Below, piece by piece: positions 5,465 to 5,788 of a stretch of 5,788 nucleotides of DNA. The position numbers were made by a program, and so were the translations under genes. Within the stretch, counting starts at the first letter, position 1. Each line of letters begins with the position of its first letter. Source of the stretch: an uncultured Clostridia bacterium (GTDB taxonomy: Bacteria > Bacillota_A > Clostridia > UMGS1840 > HGM11507); contig CAKRUL010000106.1 in NCBI GenBank assembly GCA_934403665.1, positions 1-5,788 on the forward strand, written 5' to 3'. The notes beneath the pieces are model-generated. The model was given only the letters and a program-made list of their open reading frames with translations. It searched no databases and was not told the origin of the DNA.

Positions 5465-5788
5465 TTGTTTGGCGAAAGAATTTCTCTATTAAGAACCTCA
5501 TATCGTCTCAGTCAAAAAGAATTGGCTGAGTCACTTCATGTATCAAAACAAACGGTTTCAAATTGGGAAAATGACAACATTGCCCCATCGGTTGAAATGT
5601 TATTAAAAATTGCAAAATATTTCAATGTATCAACAGATTATCTTTTGGGCTTAGACGACAGAACCTGTTTGGAAGTTACAGATCTCCCTTTGGAAAAGAT
5701 TTCACTCCTGCAGCAAATGCTCATGTACGGTAAGGAAGCAAGCAACCGAAAACAAGAGATAGACCGCCAGCACTACACTATTCCGAAC
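5465..5788 (+). CDS. XRE-family helix-turn-helix transcriptional regulator, N-terminal part
   Basis: The frame stays open for 108 codons to the window edge, so the C-terminus is missing. Translation from TTG 5465 gives (M/L)FGERISLLR, the usual beginning of a HTH_3 (Cro/C1-type) domain. The DNA-binding unit covers about residues 1-66: SQKELAESLHVS (16-27) and KQTVSNWEND (28-37) form the helix-turn-helix, and DYLLGLDD (59-66) is the typical end of such domains. Residues after about 75 are helical and polar and may lead into a dimerisation region. I chose TTG because the domain starts there and GGGAG is 9 nt upstream. The gene is divergent from the Cys-rich gene across a 187-nt region containing two inverted repeats, an arrangement typical of a regulator that controls itself and its neighbour. 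The inducer and targets are unknown. Confidence 0.9.
   Translation, partial: MFGERISLLRTSYRLSQKELAESLHVSKQTVSNWENDNIAPSVEMLLKIAKYFNVSTDYLLGLDDRTCLEVTDLPLEKISLLQQMLMYGKEASNRKQEIDRQHYTIPN

Overview
The window looks like chromosomal DNA of a Clostridia-class Firmicute, perhaps from the Oscillospiraceae/Ruminococcaceae side. The evidence is a SCIFF peptide precursor (a near-signature gene of Clostridia), a clostridial-type pyruvate phosphate dikinase whose key residues fall almost exactly on the Clostridium symbiosum numbering, strong AAGGAGG-type ribosome binding sites and moderate base composition. The genus assignment is inference. I see no insertion sequence, CRISPR array, tRNA or rRNA.

Layout. 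(1) 3-128, plus: C-terminal end of an unrecognised protein. (2) 324-980, plus: a CatA-like (chloramphenicol acetyltransferase fold) O-acetyltransferase with an intact HHxxxDG motif. (3) 1073-1109: an intrinsic terminator at the convergent junction. (4) 1119-3767, minus: ppdK, complete, with a leader of up to about 100 nt carrying candidate promoters. (5) 4038-4181, minus: a 47-residue SCIFF ranthipeptide precursor (scfA), easily missed because it is short, with its own promoter and a strong terminator. (6) 4333-4758, plus, divergent from scfA: a four-helix membrane protein of the TIGR04086/DUF3792 type. (7) 4852-5277, minus: a Cys-rich protein (12 Cys in 141 residues) of unknown function. (8) 5465-5788, plus, divergent from (7): the N-terminal part of an XRE-family regulator starting at TTG and running off the window.

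How the genes relate. ppdK is a stand-alone metabolic gene for PPi-linked PEP/pyruvate interconversion. scfA and the TIGR04086 gene share a 151-nt divergent promoter region with three copies of TTTGCAT. The radical SAM maturase expected next to scfA is not in the window: scfA is followed by a terminator and then ppdK. The Cys-rich gene and the XRE gene form a second divergent pair, whose shared region contains two perfect inverted repeats. One of these overlaps the putative start of the Cys-rich gene, which suggests a regulator/target pair.

Most worth following up are the maturase-less SCIFF locus and the XRE/Cys-rich divergent pair.
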